Shown: positions 43,480 through 52,517, counted from the first letter of the stretch. The stretch: 64,000 nt of DNA from Thermoplasmata archaeon UBA61 (GCA_002503985.1 DASW01000008.1:186001-250000); one strand, 5' to 3'. Numbers and translations: made by a program. The notes: generated from the sequence alone by a model not told the origin.

Positions 43480-44337
43480 TCAGGCCGACCCAAACCACTC
43501 CTTGACGAGGTACGCGTACGTCCCGTTCTGCATCGCACTGGAAATCACCGAGTTGATCACCGGTAGGATGTGCTCGGGGTCCCCGTGAGCGACGGCGAAC
43601 CCGTAGAGCTCATTGGTGAGGACCTCGCCCGCCACCTTGAGGGCTCCCCCCGAGTTTGCGGCGATGGAGGTCGCCGGCCCGAGGTCAATCATGACCGCCT
43701 GCAGGGAGCCCAATAGAACGGCGTCTACCTCCAGGTCGACCGTGGTGAACGGGTCGACCACGCCCTTCGACTCGTTCGACGGCGTACCGTCTAGGTACTG
43801 CGAGAGCCAGCTCTGGCTCGACGTACCGGATTGGACCCCGAGCGACAGATTGGCGAGGTCCTTGGCCGTGCATCCGCCGGCGGCGACCGAGGGACAGGTG
43901 AAGCTGCTCCCGCTGGCCACAAGGATCGCCTGGTTCGCATCGTAGTAGGGCTCGGAGAACGCCATCGTGCCGTTCCGCTGGACTCCAACGCTCCCCGACT
44001 CCGTGATGGACGAGGCCGCCATGTCTACCACACCGACCCCGACGTCCTCGAGCAGCACCTCAAAGTTCGCGTAGTTGTCTACGACGAGAGTACGATGCAG
44101 TGCGTTGGCAATCAGTTGGGAGAAGTTCATGTCGAACCCGACGTACGTCCCGGTGGTGTTGTTGAAACTCTCGAATGGCGGGAACGGGACATTCGTCCCC
44201 ACAACTAGGTAGTTCGATGAGCTCGAGCTACTCGAGCCCAAGGCGGTCTTTCCGACATAAATCCCCGCCGCCAGAGCGATGATCGCGACCGCTACAACGG
44301 TAGCGACAAAAACGCCCCGGCCAACCCCGCGTCGCAT
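43480..44337 (-). CDS. Polar amino-acid-binding protein (family 3 SBP)
   Basis: Membrane-anchored receptor of the amino-acid importer, 285 residues. A signal-anchor helix (FVATVVAVAIIALAAGIYVG) is followed by a Ser-rich linker and a periplasmic-type binding fold beginning VVGTNVPFPPFESFNNTTG and YVGFDMNFSQLIANAL, typical of family 3 SBPs. DMAASSITES and the tail LVKEWFG also fit. The open frame reaches an ATG at 44376, but that is only about 10 nt from the TATA-like element. I therefore use the ATG at 44337, which leaves a short leader and puts the anchor near the N-terminus. First gene of the cassette. Confidence 0.88.
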   Translation of the reverse strand: MRRGVGRGVFVATVVAVAIIALAAGIYVGKTALGSSSSSSSNYLVVGTNVPFPPFESFNNTTGTYVGFDMNFSQLIANALHRTLVVDNYANFEVLLEDVGVGVVDMAASSITESGSVGVQRNGTMAFSEPYYDANQAILVASGSSFTCPSVAAGGCTAKDLANLSLGVQSGTSSQSWLSQYLDGTPSNESKGVVDPFTTVDLEVDAVLLGSLQAVMIDLGPATSIAANSGGALKVAGEVLTNELYGFAVAHGDPEHILPVINSVISSAMQNGTYAYLVKEWFGSA

Positions 44338-44383
44338 CGCCTCAGTGGGCGGCGACGCCGTACCCCCAGCTGTCATCTATTTT

Positions 44384-44398
44384 CATACATAGTTTCCG
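44384..44398 (-). promoter_or_regulatory. TATA-like element of the amino-acid transporter operon
   Basis: Minus strand CGGAAACTATGTATG. The 11 bases AAACTATGTAT are identical to the core of the element before the surface glycosidase gene at 19807-19822. It ends 47 nt before the ATG at 44337. Confidence 0.55.
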
Positions 44399-44572
44399 TA
44401 TTTTAACCTCCCTAGAAACCCCTCCGTGCGCCACCCTGGCACGAGTCGGTGCACGAGTCAGTTCTGTCGGTCTGATGAGGGGCAGGGTGCGGCGTGGCTC
44501 TCCGACCCTTGGGAGGCCCCCTGGGGGCTCTCTTATGGTCCGGCGAGTCTGGCCCGACATCCAGAGCAACCG

Positions 44573-45862
44573 ATGACCGACCCAACTCCTGCCCCGACGA
44601 AGGCCTCCCACATGGGGGACGGGACCTTCGAGGACCTTCCGCTCCACTCGAAACTGCGTCGAGGAATACAAGAGATAGGGTACACCACGCCCACGCCGAT
44701 CCAGCGGGACACGATCCCGCACGCGGTCCTGGGCCGGGACATCATTGGCACCGCCCAAACCGGCACCGGGAAGACGGCCGCGTTCCTCTTGCCGGTCCTC
44801 GAGCGGTTGCTCGACGAGCCACCGGGACGGACCCACGCGCTCATCCTCACCCCGACGCGAGAGCTGGCGTTGCAGGCCCAAGAATTCCTGCGAAAGCTTG
44901 CGGGCCACACCCACCTTCGAGGCGCGGCGGTGTACGGAGGGGTGGGAATGGGCGACCAGGAGCGCGCGTTGCGCGGGGGCGCCGAGATCATCATCGCGAC
45001 CCCGGGTCGGCTTCTCGACCACATGAGCCGTGGCTACGTCAATTTCCAGTCGCTGAAGATCCTGGTGCTCGACGAAGGCGACCGAATGCTGGACATGGGG
45101 TTCCTGCCCGATGTCCGAAGGATCCTCCAGCGCCTCCCACGGGTCCGGCAGACGATGCTGTTCTCCGCCACCATGCCGCCGGAGATCGTCGCCCTGTCCC
45201 GCGAGTTCCTTCGGGATCCCAAGATGATCCACGTCGAGGAGCGGACCGTTGCCGCCGTCGGCGTGACGCACTTGGCCCTACCCGTTCCGTCTCACCTCAA
45301 GGCCGACCTGCTCTGCGAGCTCCTCAACGACGAGATGATGAGCAGCGTCCTCGTCTTCACTCGGACCAAGCACCGGGCCGACAACCTCGTCCGACAGCTC
45401 CTTCACCGCAGGATCAACGCGGCGGTCATCCACGGGAACCGGAGCCAGAGCCAGCGCGTCCGGGCCCTGGAAGGGTTCCGCACCGGCGAGTACCGCGTCC
45501 TCGTCGCCACCGACATCGCCGCCCGAGGGGTGGATGTCAAGGACGTAAGCCATGTCGTCAACTTCGACGTGCCGCACGAACCGGAAACGTACATCCACCG
45601 TGTCGGTCGGACCGCCCGGGCCCAGCAGCGGGGAGATGCCTACACTTTGGTCATGCCCGAGGAAGAGCACGACCTCGCCCGGATCGAGAAGTTAATCGGG
45701 ATGAAGATCAACCGAGCGAAGATCCCCGGCTTCGCGTACGACGCGTCCCCGCCGCCACGCCGCTTCTCGCCCCCGTCCGGTGGCCAGCACCGGGCCCCGC
45801 GCAGGCCTCCCCGGGGCGAGGACCGCGGATGGCGCCAGGACCGCGGGCGCCGCCGACGATAG
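44573..45862 (+). CDS. DEAD-box-type ATP-dependent RNA helicase with DEGD motif II
   Basis: RNA unwinding enzyme of 429 residues (RhlE-like). Visible motifs: Q motif FEDLPLHSKL...GYTTPTPIQ, motif I AQTGTGKT, Ia PTRELA, TPGR, motif II reading LDEGDRMLDMGF rather than DEAD, SATMP, VFTRTK, TDIAARGVDV and HRVGRTARA. The C-terminus is a Pro/Arg-rich tail (RRPPRGEDRGWRQDRGRRRR) suited to RNA binding. The frame continues upstream to 44426, but I take the ATG at 44573, just before the Q-motif region. The DEGD change (codons GAC GAA GGC GAC) keeps the metal-binding Asp-Glu. It stands alone between divergent transport genes and the dehydrogenase operon. Confidence 0.93.
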   Translation: MTDPTPAPTKASHMGDGTFEDLPLHSKLRRGIQEIGYTTPTPIQRDTIPHAVLGRDIIGTAQTGTGKTAAFLLPVLERLLDEPPGRTHALILTPTRELALQAQEFLRKLAGHTHLRGAAVYGGVGMGDQERALRGGAEIIIATPGRLLDHMSRGYVNFQSLKILVLDEGDRMLDMGFLPDVRRILQRLPRVRQTMLFSATMPPEIVALSREFLRDPKMIHVEERTVAAVGVTHLALPVPSHLKADLLCELLNDEMMSSVLVFTRTKHRADNLVRQLLHRRINAAVIHGNRSQSQRVRALEGFRTGEYRVLVATDIAARGVDVKDVSHVVNFDVPHEPETYIHRVGRTARAQQRGDAYTLVMPEEEHDLARIEKLIGMKINRAKIPGFAYDASPPPRRFSPPSGGQHRAPRRPPRGEDRGWRQDRGRRRR

Positions 45863-45967
45863 GCTCGGCGCCGGACGGCTGCCTTTCTTGTCAACACCGG
45901 GCGGGAATGCCCTCGAACGGGGCCCCCTGACCCCGGAGAAAAGACCCGTCGATTCGTCATCCTCAAA

Positions 45968-45975
45968 CTTATATC
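45968..45975 (+). promoter_or_regulatory. TATA box of the 2-oxoacid dehydrogenase operon
   Basis: CTTATATC, preceded by CAAA, is centred about 36 nt before the ATG at 46008. It is the only good box in the 145-bp gap and heads the seven-gene operon. Confidence 0.6.
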
Positions 45976-46007
45976 ACGGGGGTTCGTCGCGGCGTCCACC
46001 TAACGTC

Positions 46008-47087
46008 ATGGTCGAGCCGGGTACGCTGCCAGTCGCGCCGACGGTTTCCGGGGCCCAGGCTCTCGGGGAAGCGGCCCTACGGGATGCCTACCAATTGATG
46101 GTCATGGCCCGGGCCACGGACGAACGGTGCCTGATGCTCCAACGGCAGGGCCGCATCGGGTTCTACGCCCCGTTGATGGGACAAGAAGCCGCTCAGGTCG
46201 GGGCGAGCCGCGCTCTGACTCCTGAGGACTGGGTCTTTCCGGCCTACCGAGAGTTGGCGGTCGCCCTCGCTCGAGGAGTCCCGCTGAAGGCGATTTTCGA
46301 CCAGTTGCTGGGAAATGCGGACGACGCGATCAAGGGGCGCCAGATGCCGAACCACTTCGGCTTTCGCACGGTGAACTTCGTGGTCGCGTCCAGCCCGATC
46401 GGGACCCAGATCACCCAGGCGGTTGGGGCCGCGATGGCCGCCCAGCGACGCAAGGACCCCATCGTGACGATCGCCTTCTTCGGTGACGGAGCGACGAGCT
46501 CGAACGACTTCCATGCCGGTCTCAACTTCGCCGGAGTATTCCAGTGCCCATCGATCTTCTTCTGTCAGAACAACCAGTGGGCGATCTCGATGCCGCGCAA
46601 GCGGCAGACCCGGAGCGCTACCCTGGCCGAGAAGGCCGCGGCGTACGGTATCCCGGGCGTCCTCGTGGACGGGAACGACATTCACGCTGTGTACGACGCG
46701 GTCCGGGAAGCGCGAGCCCGCGCGGTCGCCGGCGGCGGACCGACGATGATCGAAGCCGAGGTCTACCGGTTCGGGCCTCACTCGACCTCGGACGACCCCA
46801 AACGGTACCAAACGGACCAGGAGCTCTTGGCGGCGAAGGAACGCGACCCGATCGGGCGGCTCAAGGCCGAGCTCATCGCGGCCGGGCATTGGCACGAGGA
46901 CGCGGACCGCAAGTTGTGGGAAGACGCCCGCGCTCTGGTCTCCCGGACGTTCGAGGCCGCGGAGAAGGGCAAACCGCTGGACCCACGGTCGTTGTTCGAC
47001 GACGTCTTCGCGGAGATGACCCCTCGTCTCGCAGAAGAGCGAGCGGGGTTCGACGCCCGCCTTCGGGAAGGAGCTACGAAATCGTGA
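46008..47087 (+). CDS. 2-oxoacid dehydrogenase E1 component, alpha subunit (copy 1)
   Basis: Thiamine-diphosphate-binding subunit that, with E1beta, decarboxylates pyruvate or a branched-chain 2-oxoacid and loads the lipoyl group of E2. The 359 residues include RQGRIGFYAPLMGQEAAQVG, a SSPIGTQITQAVGAAMA stretch, the ThDP/Mg motif GDGATSSNDFHAGLNFAGVF...NNQWAIS, and FGPHSTSDDPKRY near the phosphorylation-loop position of branched-chain E1alpha. That pattern favours a branched-chain/acetoin-type E1. The frame extends upstream into the helicase gene, but the ATG at 46008 follows the TATA box and fits the family. Overlaps E1beta by GTGA. Confidence 0.93.
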   Translation: MVEPGTLPVAPTVSGAQALGEAALRDAYQLMVMARATDERCLMLQRQGRIGFYAPLMGQEAAQVGASRALTPEDWVFPAYRELAVALARGVPLKAIFDQLLGNADDAIKGRQMPNHFGFRTVNFVVASSPIGTQITQAVGAAMAAQRRKDPIVTIAFFGDGATSSNDFHAGLNFAGVFQCPSIFFCQNNQWAISMPRKRQTRSATLAEKAAAYGIPGVLVDGNDIHAVYDAVREARARAVAGGGPTMIEAEVYRFGPHSTSDDPKRYQTDQELLAAKERDPIGRLKAELIAAGHWHEDADRKLWEDARALVSRTFEAAEKGKPLDPRSLFDDVFAEMTPRLAEERAGFDARLREGATKS

Positions 47088-48061
47088 CCGAACTGAACCT
47101 CGTCCAAGCGATCAACCGCACCCTTCGCGACGCGATGCGCCAGGACCCGAACATCCTTCTCCTGGGCGAGGACATCGGAGTGAACGGAGGCGTCTTCCGC
47201 GCCACGGAAGGACTCTTCAAGGAGTTCGGCGCGGACCGCGTGATCGATACCCCTCTCTCGGAGACCGGCATCGTCGGGGCGGCGATCGGGATGGCGCTCT
47301 ACGGCCTCAAGCCGGTGGCCGAGATCCAGTTCCTCGACTTCATCTACCCCGCCTTCGACCAGATCGTCAGCGAGCTCGCGAAGTTCCGGTACCGGTCGGG
47401 GGGGCAGTATCCAGCCCACGTCGTGATCCGGTCCCCGTACGGCGGCGGCATCAAGGGGGGCCTGTACCACTCGCAAAGTACCGAGGCGTACTTCTGCCAC
47501 ACGGCCGGTATCAAGGTAGTCGTCCCGTCGACGCCGGCGGACGCCCGAGGACTTCTCTTCAGCGCGATCGACGACGAGGACCCGGTTCTCTTCCTCGAGC
47601 CGAAGAGGATCTACCGGTCCCTGACCGGGGAGGTCCCCGACGGCACCCATCGCGTCCCGTTCGGACGAGCTCGCATCGTCCGCGAAGGGTCGGACGTGAC
47701 ACTGTTCGCCTACGGTGCCATGGCGCCCCTCGCCGCCGAAGCGGCGGAGACACTTTCGCGGGACGGGGTCTCCGCGGAGGTGGTCGACCTACGCTCGCTG
47801 GTCCCGCTGGACGAGGCCACCTGCATCGCATCGGTCGAGAAGACCGGTCGTGCCGTGATCGTCCATGAAGCGGCTCGGTTCTGCGGTTTCGGAGCGGAAC
47901 TCGCCGCCGTGCTCGCCGAGAAGGCTCTCTACTCCCTCAAAGCCCCGATCGTTCGCGTGACCGGCTTTGACACCCCGTTCCCGTACGCCCTCGAGAACCT
48001 CTACCTGCCGAACGCCGAACGGATCGTCCACGCGGCGAGGAACGCCGTTCGAGCGTCCTAG
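47084..48061 (+). CDS. 2-oxoacid dehydrogenase E1 component, beta subunit
   Basis: Partner of E1alpha, 325 residues, completing the ThDP active site. It has LVQAINRTLRDAMRQDPNILLLGEDIG at the N-terminus, GVFRATEGLFKEFG, RVIDTPLSETGIVGAAIGMAL, EIQFLDFIYPAFDQIVSE, RSPYGGGIKGGLYHSQSTEAYF (catalytic His region) and the C-terminal transketolase-like domain (LRSLVPLDEATCIASVEKTGRAVIVHEA). GTG start at 47084 overlaps the E1alpha stop (GTGA); a longer open frame upstream is out of family. It is the only E1beta in the window, although two E1alpha genes are present. Confidence 0.95.
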   Translation: MTELNLVQAINRTLRDAMRQDPNILLLGEDIGVNGGVFRATEGLFKEFGADRVIDTPLSETGIVGAAIGMALYGLKPVAEIQFLDFIYPAFDQIVSELAKFRYRSGGQYPAHVVIRSPYGGGIKGGLYHSQSTEAYFCHTAGIKVVVPSTPADARGLLFSAIDDEDPVLFLEPKRIYRSLTGEVPDGTHRVPFGRARIVREGSDVTLFAYGAMAPLAAEAAETLSRDGVSAEVVDLRSLVPLDEATCIASVEKTGRAVIVHEAARFCGFGAELAAVLAEKALYSLKAPIVRVTGFDTPFPYALENLYLPNAERIVHAARNAVRAS

Positions 48062-48070
48062 GGGGTCACG

Positions 48071-49366
48071 ATGCCGTTCGAGTTCCGACTTCCCGACCTG
48101 GGTGAAGGCGTCGCCGAAGGAGAGGTCGTCCGGTGGTTCGTCAGCGTGGGCGCCACGGTCCGAGAGGATGACCCGCTCGTGAGCGTGCTCACCGACAAGG
48201 CGAACGTCGAGATCCCGTCCCCGAAGTCGGGCCGTGTGCTTAGTCTCCACGCCCAGGTCGGGGAGAAGGTGAAAGTGGGGAGCCTCCTCATCACGATCGA
48301 AACGGAAGCAGGAGGAGGGCCCGCTCCCCCTGCCCCATCTTCTCCGACCCGGACCGAGCCCTCACCCGCGGCTCCTGCGAGCCCGCCGACCTCGAAACCC
48401 GCCGGGGGCGCCTCTTCCCCCGCGTCTCCCGTTCTCGCTCCGCCGTTCGTTCGGCGCCGCGCGACCGAGCTCGGCGTGGACCTGTCCCGTGTCAAAGGGA
48501 CCGGGCCGGGTGGCCGGATCACGGAAGCCGACCTGGATGCGGCGAAGGCCGGAACGGGAGAGGTGACCTCCTCACCGATGTGGCCCGCTCTCTCGGCCCC
48601 CGCCGGGTCGGCCCCGACCCCCTCGACATCGACCCGGCCTCCCGCCAGCCTTCCGGACGACGTGCTCGAACGGATCCCGATACGCGGGATCCGTCGTGTC
48701 ATCGCGGAACACATGACGGAATCGAGGCACCGGGCCGCTCACTACACCTACGTTGAGGAGGTGGACATGAGCGAGCTCGTCATCCTTCGGGACCGGATGG
48801 CGAAGCACGTCGAGAAGCAAGGGGTGCGGCTGAGCTACCTCCCGTTCATCGTCAAAGCCGTCGTCGCGGGGCTGAAGGCGTACCCGAAGCTGAACGCGAC
48901 CGTGGATGACGCTCGCGAGGAACTCCTCGTACGCTCCAACTACCACATCGGGATCGCGACCGCCGCTCCCGAGGGGCTCATCGTCCCGGTGGTCAAGAAC
49001 GCGGACCGAAAGAGCGTCGTCGCGCTCGCCCGCGAGATCCAGGACCTGGCGGACCGGGGCCGGGCCGGTACCCTCTCCCGGGCCGAGCTCACCGGCAGCA
49101 CGTTCACCATAACCAGCCTCGGGGCTCTCGGAGGAGTGCTCGCGACGCCCATCCTCAACTATCCCGAGGTCGCGATCCTCGGTATTCACAAGATCCAGCG
49201 GCGTCCGGTCTACCGCCCGGACGGGTCGATCGGCCCGGCCGACATGATGAACCTCTCGATCTCGCTCGACCACCGCGTGGTGGACGGGTTCGAGGGGGCA
49301 CAGTTCGTCGCGAAGGTCAAATCGTACCTCGAGGACCCGCACCAGCTCTTCGCCGAGCTCGCATGA
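48071..49366 (+). CDS. 2-oxoacid dehydrogenase E2 (dihydrolipoamide acyltransferase)
   Basis: Core acyltransferase of the complex, 431 residues. A single lipoyl domain carries the lipoylated Lys at about residue 43 (LTDKANVEIPSP). A Pro/Ala-rich linker follows, then a peripheral-subunit-binding domain (PPFVRRRATELGVDLSRVKGTGPGGRITEADL, about 118-155), a second linker and the catalytic domain ending in LSISLDHRVVDGFEGAQF with the active-site His near residue 399 (DHRxxDG). It begins 9 nt after E1beta and overlaps the second E1alpha by ATGA. Its lipoate is probably supplied through the LipB encoded three genes downstream. Confidence 0.95.
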   Translation: MPFEFRLPDLGEGVAEGEVVRWFVSVGATVREDDPLVSVLTDKANVEIPSPKSGRVLSLHAQVGEKVKVGSLLITIETEAGGGPAPPAPSSPTRTEPSPAAPASPPTSKPAGGASSPASPVLAPPFVRRRATELGVDLSRVKGTGPGGRITEADLDAAKAGTGEVTSSPMWPALSAPAGSAPTPSTSTRPPASLPDDVLERIPIRGIRRVIAEHMTESRHRAAHYTYVEEVDMSELVILRDRMAKHVEKQGVRLSYLPFIVKAVVAGLKAYPKLNATVDDAREELLVRSNYHIGIATAAPEGLIVPVVKNADRKSVVALAREIQDLADRGRAGTLSRAELTGSTFTITSLGALGGVLATPILNYPEVAILGIHKIQRRPVYRPDGSIGPADMMNLSISLDHRVVDGFEGAQFVAKVKSYLEDPHQLFAELA

Positions 49367-50418
49367 CCTCCCCGAACCCGGTCGAGCCACTTCCCTACGA
49401 GACCGCCGCCGTCGAAGAGACGCTCGGACCCGGCTGGGCGGAGCTGCTCCGCACGGCGTACCGGTGGATGGTCCTCGGACGGACGATCGACGCCCATCTA
49501 CAGGTGCTCCAGCGTCAGGGCCGTCTCGACTTCTTGGGGGCGGCCCCCGGCCACGAAGCCGTCAACGTCGCAGCCGGGCTCGCCTCCACGCGGGAGGACT
49601 GGGTCTTTCCGGGCCTGAGGGAGCAGCTCATAGCCCTGGTGCGGGGACACGCGCTTCCTTCGTACGTCCACCACCTCTTCTCCGACGCGAAGGACCCTGC
49701 GGTCGGCCGGAACGTCCCGGGCCACCCTACGGCGCGCGAGGTCCACTACGTATCGATGTCCTCGGTGATCGGGACCCAGTTGACCCAAGCCGTGGGATTG
49801 GCCTACGCCCAGAAGCTGAAGGCGGACACGGGCGCAACGCTCGTGTTCTTCGGTGACGGCGCAACGAGCTCGAACGATTTCCATGCGGGCCTCAACTTCG
49901 CGGGAGTCTTCCAGGTGCCGGTCGTGTTCTGCTGTGTGAACAACCAATGGGCCATCTCGCTCCCGGTCTCTCGTCAGACCGCCGTCGCTTCGCTCGCGTC
50001 CAAGGCCGCGGCCTATGGCCTTCCCGGACGACAGGTCGATGGCACCGACTTCATCGCGAGTTACCGGGCGCTCGCCGACGCACTGAAGCAAGCACGAAAG
50101 GGAGAGGGACCGGTCCTCCTCGAGTTCATCCTGTACCGGATGACCCCTCCTTCGGAGATCGAAGACCCTGTCCGCTACCAGCCCGCCGACTGGATGGTCC
50201 GGGCCGCGCGACTCGACCCGGTCGTTCGACTCCTCTCGTGGCTGCAAGTGCACGGACGGCTGACCGACGAGGAGCGGGACCGGTGGCAGGCGGACGCCGA
50301 CCACGAGGTGCGGGCCGCTATCGAACTGGCCGAAGGGACCCCACCTCCCCCCGCGGAATCGGTCACCGAAGACGTCTATGCCTCACGACCGTACGCCTCC
50401 GCGGGCCCAGGAGGCTAA
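49363..50418 (+). CDS. 2-oxoacid dehydrogenase E1 alpha subunit, second copy without its own beta
   Basis: A 351-residue paralog of the first E1alpha. It keeps RQGRLDFLGAAPGHEAVNV, SSVIGTQLTQAVGLAYA and the same ThDP/Mg block GDGATSSNDFHAGLNFAGVF...NNQWAIS, so it looks catalytically competent. It differs at the substrate side (VHYVSMSSVIG; YRMTPPSEIEDPVRY in place of FGPHSTSDDP). No second E1beta is present, and it sits between E2 and E3, starting with an ATGA overlap. It may share the single E1beta to give a second substrate specificity, or a homologous beta subunit may be encoded elsewhere. Confidence 0.9.
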   Translation: MTSPNPVEPLPYETAAVEETLGPGWAELLRTAYRWMVLGRTIDAHLQVLQRQGRLDFLGAAPGHEAVNVAAGLASTREDWVFPGLREQLIALVRGHALPSYVHHLFSDAKDPAVGRNVPGHPTAREVHYVSMSSVIGTQLTQAVGLAYAQKLKADTGATLVFFGDGATSSNDFHAGLNFAGVFQVPVVFCCVNNQWAISLPVSRQTAVASLASKAAAYGLPGRQVDGTDFIASYRALADALKQARKGEGPVLLEFILYRMTPPSEIEDPVRYQPADWMVRAARLDPVVRLLSWLQVHGRLTDEERDRWQADADHEVRAAIELAEGTPPPPAESVTEDVYASRPYASAGPGG

Positions 50419-50428
50419 CGGGGAACCG

Positions 50429-51871
50429 ATGGCGGGAACCTTCTCTCGTTCGACGGACGTGCTGGTGATCGGCGGCGGACCGGGCGGCTACATGGCCGCG
50501 ATCCGGCTCGGCCAGCTCGGTCGCAAGGCGCTCGTCGTCGAACGTCAGGACCTGGGCGGGGAATGCCTCAACCGCGGCTGCATCCCTTCGAAGGCGCTCA
50601 TCCACGCCTCGCTCCTCTACCACTCTCTACGGACCGAGGGTCCGGAGGTCGGCGTCACCGCCACCGACCCCAAGTTCGACCTCACCCAAGCGATGCGCTG
50701 GAAGGAGGAGGTGATCTCGAAGGAGAGGCAAGGTGTGGCCTCCCTGCTCAAGTCCGCGGGAGCCTCGGTCCTCGTCGGCACGGCCAAGTTCACGGGGCCG
50801 AAGTCCGCGGACGTTACGGCCCCCGATGGGGGTCACGAGCGCATCGATTTCGAGCAGGCGATCATCGCAGCGGGGGCGTTCCACACCACGATCCCCGGCT
50901 TTGACCTTGACGGGCAACAGGTCCTGAACGCGTCGGACCTGCTCTCGTTGAAGACGCTGCCTCGGTCGATGTTGATCCTCGGAGGCGGAGTTTCCGGCTG
51001 CGAACTCGGCGAGTTCCTCGCCCGCGTCGGGGTCGAGGTCACGATCGTCGAAATGATGCCCCAGCTCCTGCCCGGCCTCGAGCCGGACCTCGCCCGCGAG
51101 CTCACGGGAACCCTCGAACGGCTCGGCGTCAAAGTGCGTGTAGGGACCCGAGCCCTCAGCTTGAAACGGGAGCCCTCCCGCCTCACGATGACGGTCGAAG
51201 GAACGGCCGGACGGGAGGAGCTCTCGGCGGAACGCCTGTTCGTCACGGTCGGCAAGCGGCCCCGGAGCCAGGAGCTCGGGCTGGAGGAGGCTGGGGTCAC
51301 GTTCGACCCCAAGACGGGGTTCATCGCCGTCGACGACCAGATGCGCACGAACCAACCGCATATCTTCGCGGTCGGGGACATCGCCCGCCCTCCGATGCTG
51401 GCCCACAAGGCGTACCGAGAAGGGATCGTGGCGGCCGAAGCCGCCGCGGGCAAACCGACGCGATTCCAGTTCCAAGCGATGCCGTCGGTCGTGTTCACGA
51501 CCCCCGAGCTCGCCACGGTCGGGCTTTCGAAGACGGAGGCGGAGGCCCGCGGATTCTCGGCCCGCGAGGCACGGTTCCCGTACGTCGCGCTCGGCCGCGC
51601 CCACGCGAACCATGCGCTCCAGGGATGGGTCAAAGTGGTGGGCGACGACAAGAGCGGCCTCTTGCTCGGCGTGCATGCCGCCGGGATGGGCGTCGGGGAG
51701 TTCATCGCCGAAGGAGCCCACGCGATCGAGATGGGAGCGACCGTCCGGGACGTCGCCATGACGATCCATCCCCACCCTACGTTCTCGGAGACCTTGCAGG
51801 AGGCGGCGCTCGTGTGGCTCGGCGAGCCGATGCACGTCGCCCGCCGGAGGTCGGATGCCGGCGGTCGTTGA
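50429..51871 (+). CDS. lpdA: Dihydrolipoyl dehydrogenase (E3)
   Basis: FAD- and NAD-dependent reoxidation of dihydrolipoamide; 480 residues. FAD motif VLVIGGGPGGYMAAIRLGQLG, redox disulfide GGECLNRGCIPSKAL (Cys46, Cys51), NAD motif LILGGGVSGCELGEFLARVG, second FAD motif HIFAVGDIA and the C-terminal base HPHPTFSE. The open frame begins at 50378, inside the second E1alpha, but the family N-terminus is at the ATG at 50429, 10 nt after the E1alpha stop. The last 17 nt overlap lipB. Standard length and motifs. Confidence 0.96.
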   Translation: MAGTFSRSTDVLVIGGGPGGYMAAIRLGQLGRKALVVERQDLGGECLNRGCIPSKALIHASLLYHSLRTEGPEVGVTATDPKFDLTQAMRWKEEVISKERQGVASLLKSAGASVLVGTAKFTGPKSADVTAPDGGHERIDFEQAIIAAGAFHTTIPGFDLDGQQVLNASDLLSLKTLPRSMLILGGGVSGCELGEFLARVGVEVTIVEMMPQLLPGLEPDLARELTGTLERLGVKVRVGTRALSLKREPSRLTMTVEGTAGREELSAERLFVTVGKRPRSQELGLEEAGVTFDPKTGFIAVDDQMRTNQPHIFAVGDIARPPMLAHKAYREGIVAAEAAAGKPTRFQFQAMPSVVFTTPELATVGLSKTEAEARGFSAREARFPYVALGRAHANHALQGWVKVVGDDKSGLLLGVHAAGMGVGEFIAEGAHAIEMGATVRDVAMTIHPHPTFSETLQEAALVWLGEPMHVARRRSDAGGR

Positions 51872-52517
51872 GTGGGGCCGACGGGACTACTCTGAGTCAC
51901 TCGATGCGATGCGCTCGATGGTCCGGGCCCGGCGCGAGGGCACGGTCCCCGACACGCTGATCCTCGTGGAGCACCCGCCGGTGGTCACCGTAGGCGTTGA
52001 GGGAGACGACGGCTCGGCGGTCACCGCCGGCCTTCCGACCGTGAGCGTCGAGCGCGGGGGGCGGGCGACCTACCACGGTCCCGGCCAGCTCGTGGGATAC
52101 CCCATCGTCGACCTCGAGCCCCGTGGTCGGGACGTTCGTCAGTTCGTGCACGACGTTGAGGAGGTGGTGGTCCGGTCCCTCGTCCCTTTCGGGGTCGTGG
52201 CGGGCCACGTCCACGGTCGGCGGGGGGTCTGGGTCGCCGGGGAGCGGAAGATCGCCTCCATCGGGATCGCCGTGGACCACTGGGTGACCTTCCACGGATT
52301 CGCGCTCAACGTCGACCCTGACCTCGAGGCCTTCGACCGGTTCCATCCGTGCGGGTTCTCGGGGTCGGTCATGACCTCGTTGTCCCGTGAAGTGGGCCGC
52401 CCGGTCCCGATTGCGGAGGTCACCCCGCACATCGTGGACGCCTGGCGCGAGGTCTTCTACGCGCCTCCCGACCGGTCGGCGGCCGTGGGCGCTCCCATCG
52501 AGCTCCCACCGGCGTAA
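51855..52517 (+). CDS. lipB: Lipoyl(octanoyl) transferase
   Basis: Moves octanoyl from acyl carrier protein to lipoyl-domain lysines, the first step of lipoate assembly. The 220 residues show the catalytic set of LipB: RGGRATYHGPGQLVGYPI, Lys in ERKIASIGIA and Cys in HPCGFSG (PCG motif). The N-terminus overlaps lpdA by 17 nt. Most archaea with lipoylated proteins are described as using LplA-type ligases with LipS1/LipS2, so a LipB in this operon is unusual. LipA, LipS1/S2 and an ACP gene are not in the window. Horizontal acquisition with the operon is possible but untested. Confidence 0.93.
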   Translation: MPAVVEWGRRDYSESLDAMRSMVRARREGTVPDTLILVEHPPVVTVGVEGDDGSAVTAGLPTVSVERGGRATYHGPGQLVGYPIVDLEPRGRDVRQFVHDVEEVVVRSLVPFGVVAGHVHGRRGVWVAGERKIASIGIAVDHWVTFHGFALNVDPDLEAFDRFHPCGFSGSVMTSLSREVGRPVPIAEVTPHIVDAWREVFYAPPDRSAAVGAPIELPPA

